NCBI RefSeq assembly: GCF_000497445.1
Contig: NZ_CM002285.1
Location: 3,479,316-3,518,652, forward strand
From: Streptomyces roseochromogenus subsp. oscitans DS 12.976
GTDB taxonomy: Bacteria > Actinomycetota > Actinomycetes > Streptomycetales > Streptomycetaceae
Reading direction: 5' to 3'
DNA: 39,337 bases
How positions within the stretch are numbered: the stretch's first letter is position 1; each line of letters opens with the position of its first letter. Under the pieces are notes generated by a model, which saw nothing but the letters and a program-made list of their open reading frames with translations, did not search any database and was not told the origin of the DNA. Below, piece by piece: positions 38,593 through 39,337 of the stretch. The translations under genes and the position numbers were made by a program.

Positions 38593-39337
38593 ATGGCCAT
38601 CATCCAGGAAACGACGCGACCGCCCCGCCGTCTCGATGACGTGCCCGGCTGGTTCCCGGTGCTCGACCAGTTGCTCTTCGACTGGTTCCTGAACCGGCAG
38701 GAAGCCACCGGGATGCGGGGTGATCTGCTGGAAGTCGGCGTCTATATGGGCAAGAGCGCGATCTTCATAGGGCGGCACCAGCAGCCCGCGGAGCGGTACA
38801 CCGTGTGTGACCTCTTCGAGGGCGACGCCCCGGACGACGCCAACCAGGCCGAGTCGACGAAGTCGTACAGCGCGCTGACCCGGCGCGTCTTCGAGGAGAA
38901 CTACCGCTCGTTCCACGACGAGCTGCCCCGGGTGCTCCAGGGGCCCAGCTCCGTGGTGCCCGCCGAGGTCACGCCCCGCTCCTGCCGGTTCGTGCACATC
39001 GACGCCTCTCATCTGTACGAGCACGTGTACGGCGACATCGGGGCCGCGCACGATCTGCTGCTCCCGGACGGCATCGTCGTCCTGGACGACTTCCGCTCCG
39101 AGCACACCCCCGGAGTCTCGATAGCGGCCTGGGAAGCCGTGCTCAACCGCGGCCTGCACCCCATCTGCCTGAGCACCCAGAAGCTGTACGGCACCTGGGG
39201 CGACCCGGAGCCGGTCCAGGAGGAGCTGCTGGCGATGGTGCGGGAGCGCTCCGACTGCCATCTGAGCGTCCAGGAGGCCGCGGGACACCGGATCGTCCGG
39301 CTGAAGTCGAAGGGCATGCGGGCACCGGATTTCCCGC
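38593..39337 (+). CDS. Class I methyltransferase (Methyltransferase_24 type), cut off by window edge
   Basis: About 248 codons from the ATG at 38593 are open to the edge of the window. A GGGAG site sits somewhat far upstream (about 13 bases). SAM-binding motif GDLLEVGVYMGKSAIFIG (about residues 42-59) is followed by YTVCDLFEGDAPDDAN, RFVHIDASHLYEHVYGDIG and LLPDGIVVLDDF. This is the macrocin-O-methyltransferase-like group, often linked to surface sugar or antibiotic modification. Position after the acyltransferase suggests O-methylation of the polymer or its sugars. The C-terminus is not visible but must be close. Confidence 0.85.
   Translation, partial: MAIIQETTRPPRRLDDVPGWFPVLDQLLFDWFLNRQEATGMRGDLLEVGVYMGKSAIFIGRHQQPAERYTVCDLFEGDAPDDANQAESTKSYSALTRRVFEENYRSFHDELPRVLQGPSSVVPAEVTPRSCRFVHIDASHLYEHVYGDIGAAHDLLLPDGIVVLDDFRSEHTPGVSIAAWEAVLNRGLHPICLSTQKLYGTWGDPEPVQEELLAMVRERSDCHLSVQEAAGHRIVRLKSKGMRAPDFP

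Noticed and set aside
1..39337. tRNA, rRNA, insertion sequence, prophage or CRISPR content
   Set aside because: No cloverleaf, rRNA-like, transposase or repeat-spacer pattern was seen; the window looks like core chromosome.

Overview
This is high-GC actinobacterial DNA, almost certainly a Streptomyces chromosome. Signs are GC-rich third codon positions, many GTG starts, GTGA/ATGA gene overlaps, the afsQ1-afsQ2-sigQ cluster with its GTnAC-n6-GTnAC box, and typical Streptomyces families (XRE-DUF397 pairs, PspC, small secreted proteins, DUF6716). Gene order looks like the conserved core-chromosome region around SCO4880-SCO4914 of S. coelicolor, recalled rather than searched.

Layout. 1-3.9 kb: the end of a PH-domain membrane protein gene, then deoC and a split aldehyde dehydrogenase pair, the second half lacking the catalytic cysteine. 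3.9-5.1 kb: a secreted protein and a uridine-kinase-like P-loop protein. 5.3-9.2 kb: sigQ divergent from afsQ1-afsQ2-lipoprotein. 9.2-9.5 kb: three 111-bp tandem repeats. 9.6-11.0 kb: VanZ-like, PspC and secreted proteins. 11.1-12.3 kb: adenosine deaminase. 12.4-17.0 kb: an alpha/beta hydrolase with Asp at the nucleophile position, a divergent LysR/MFS pair, an ECF sigma factor with a SnoaL-like tail, and a STAS protein overlapping it antisense. 17.0-24.2 kb: a nucleoside uptake and salvage block on the minus strand (BMP lipoprotein, ABC ATPase, two permeases, cytidine deaminase, thymidine phosphorylase). 24.4-29.8 kb: M20 amidohydrolase, methyltransferase, Tat-dependent LppY/LpqO protein, ATP-binding protein, XRE regulator, DUF397 protein and a small membrane protein. 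29.9-39.3 kb: a divergent cluster for a nonulosonic-acid (Kdn or sialic-acid-like) cell-surface polymer.

How it works together. A 12-bp palindrome, CTACGCGCGTAG, sits at the promoters of deoC, add, the nucleoside ABC operon and the BMP lipoprotein gene, and I saw it in no other intergenic region here. It ties nucleoside import, deamination, phosphorolysis, deoxyribose-phosphate cleavage and aldehyde oxidation into one apparent regulon whose regulator is not evident in the window. In the surface-polymer cluster, a nonulosonate synthase (NeuB-like, no SAF domain) and a CMP-sugar synthetase/HAD fusion would make the activated sugar. Four glycosyltransferase-like proteins (two with sialyltransferase-type motifs, DUF6716, GT2), an acyltransferase and a methyltransferase would build and decorate the polymer. 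The CMP-sugar synthetase/HAD gene carries a one-base frameshift as given.

Other notable features: the nucleoside ABC ATPase has no ATG/GTG/TTG start upstream of its Walker A motif and appears to start at ATC behind a good ribosome binding site; a strong hairpin separates cdd from deoA; several genes look leaderless.
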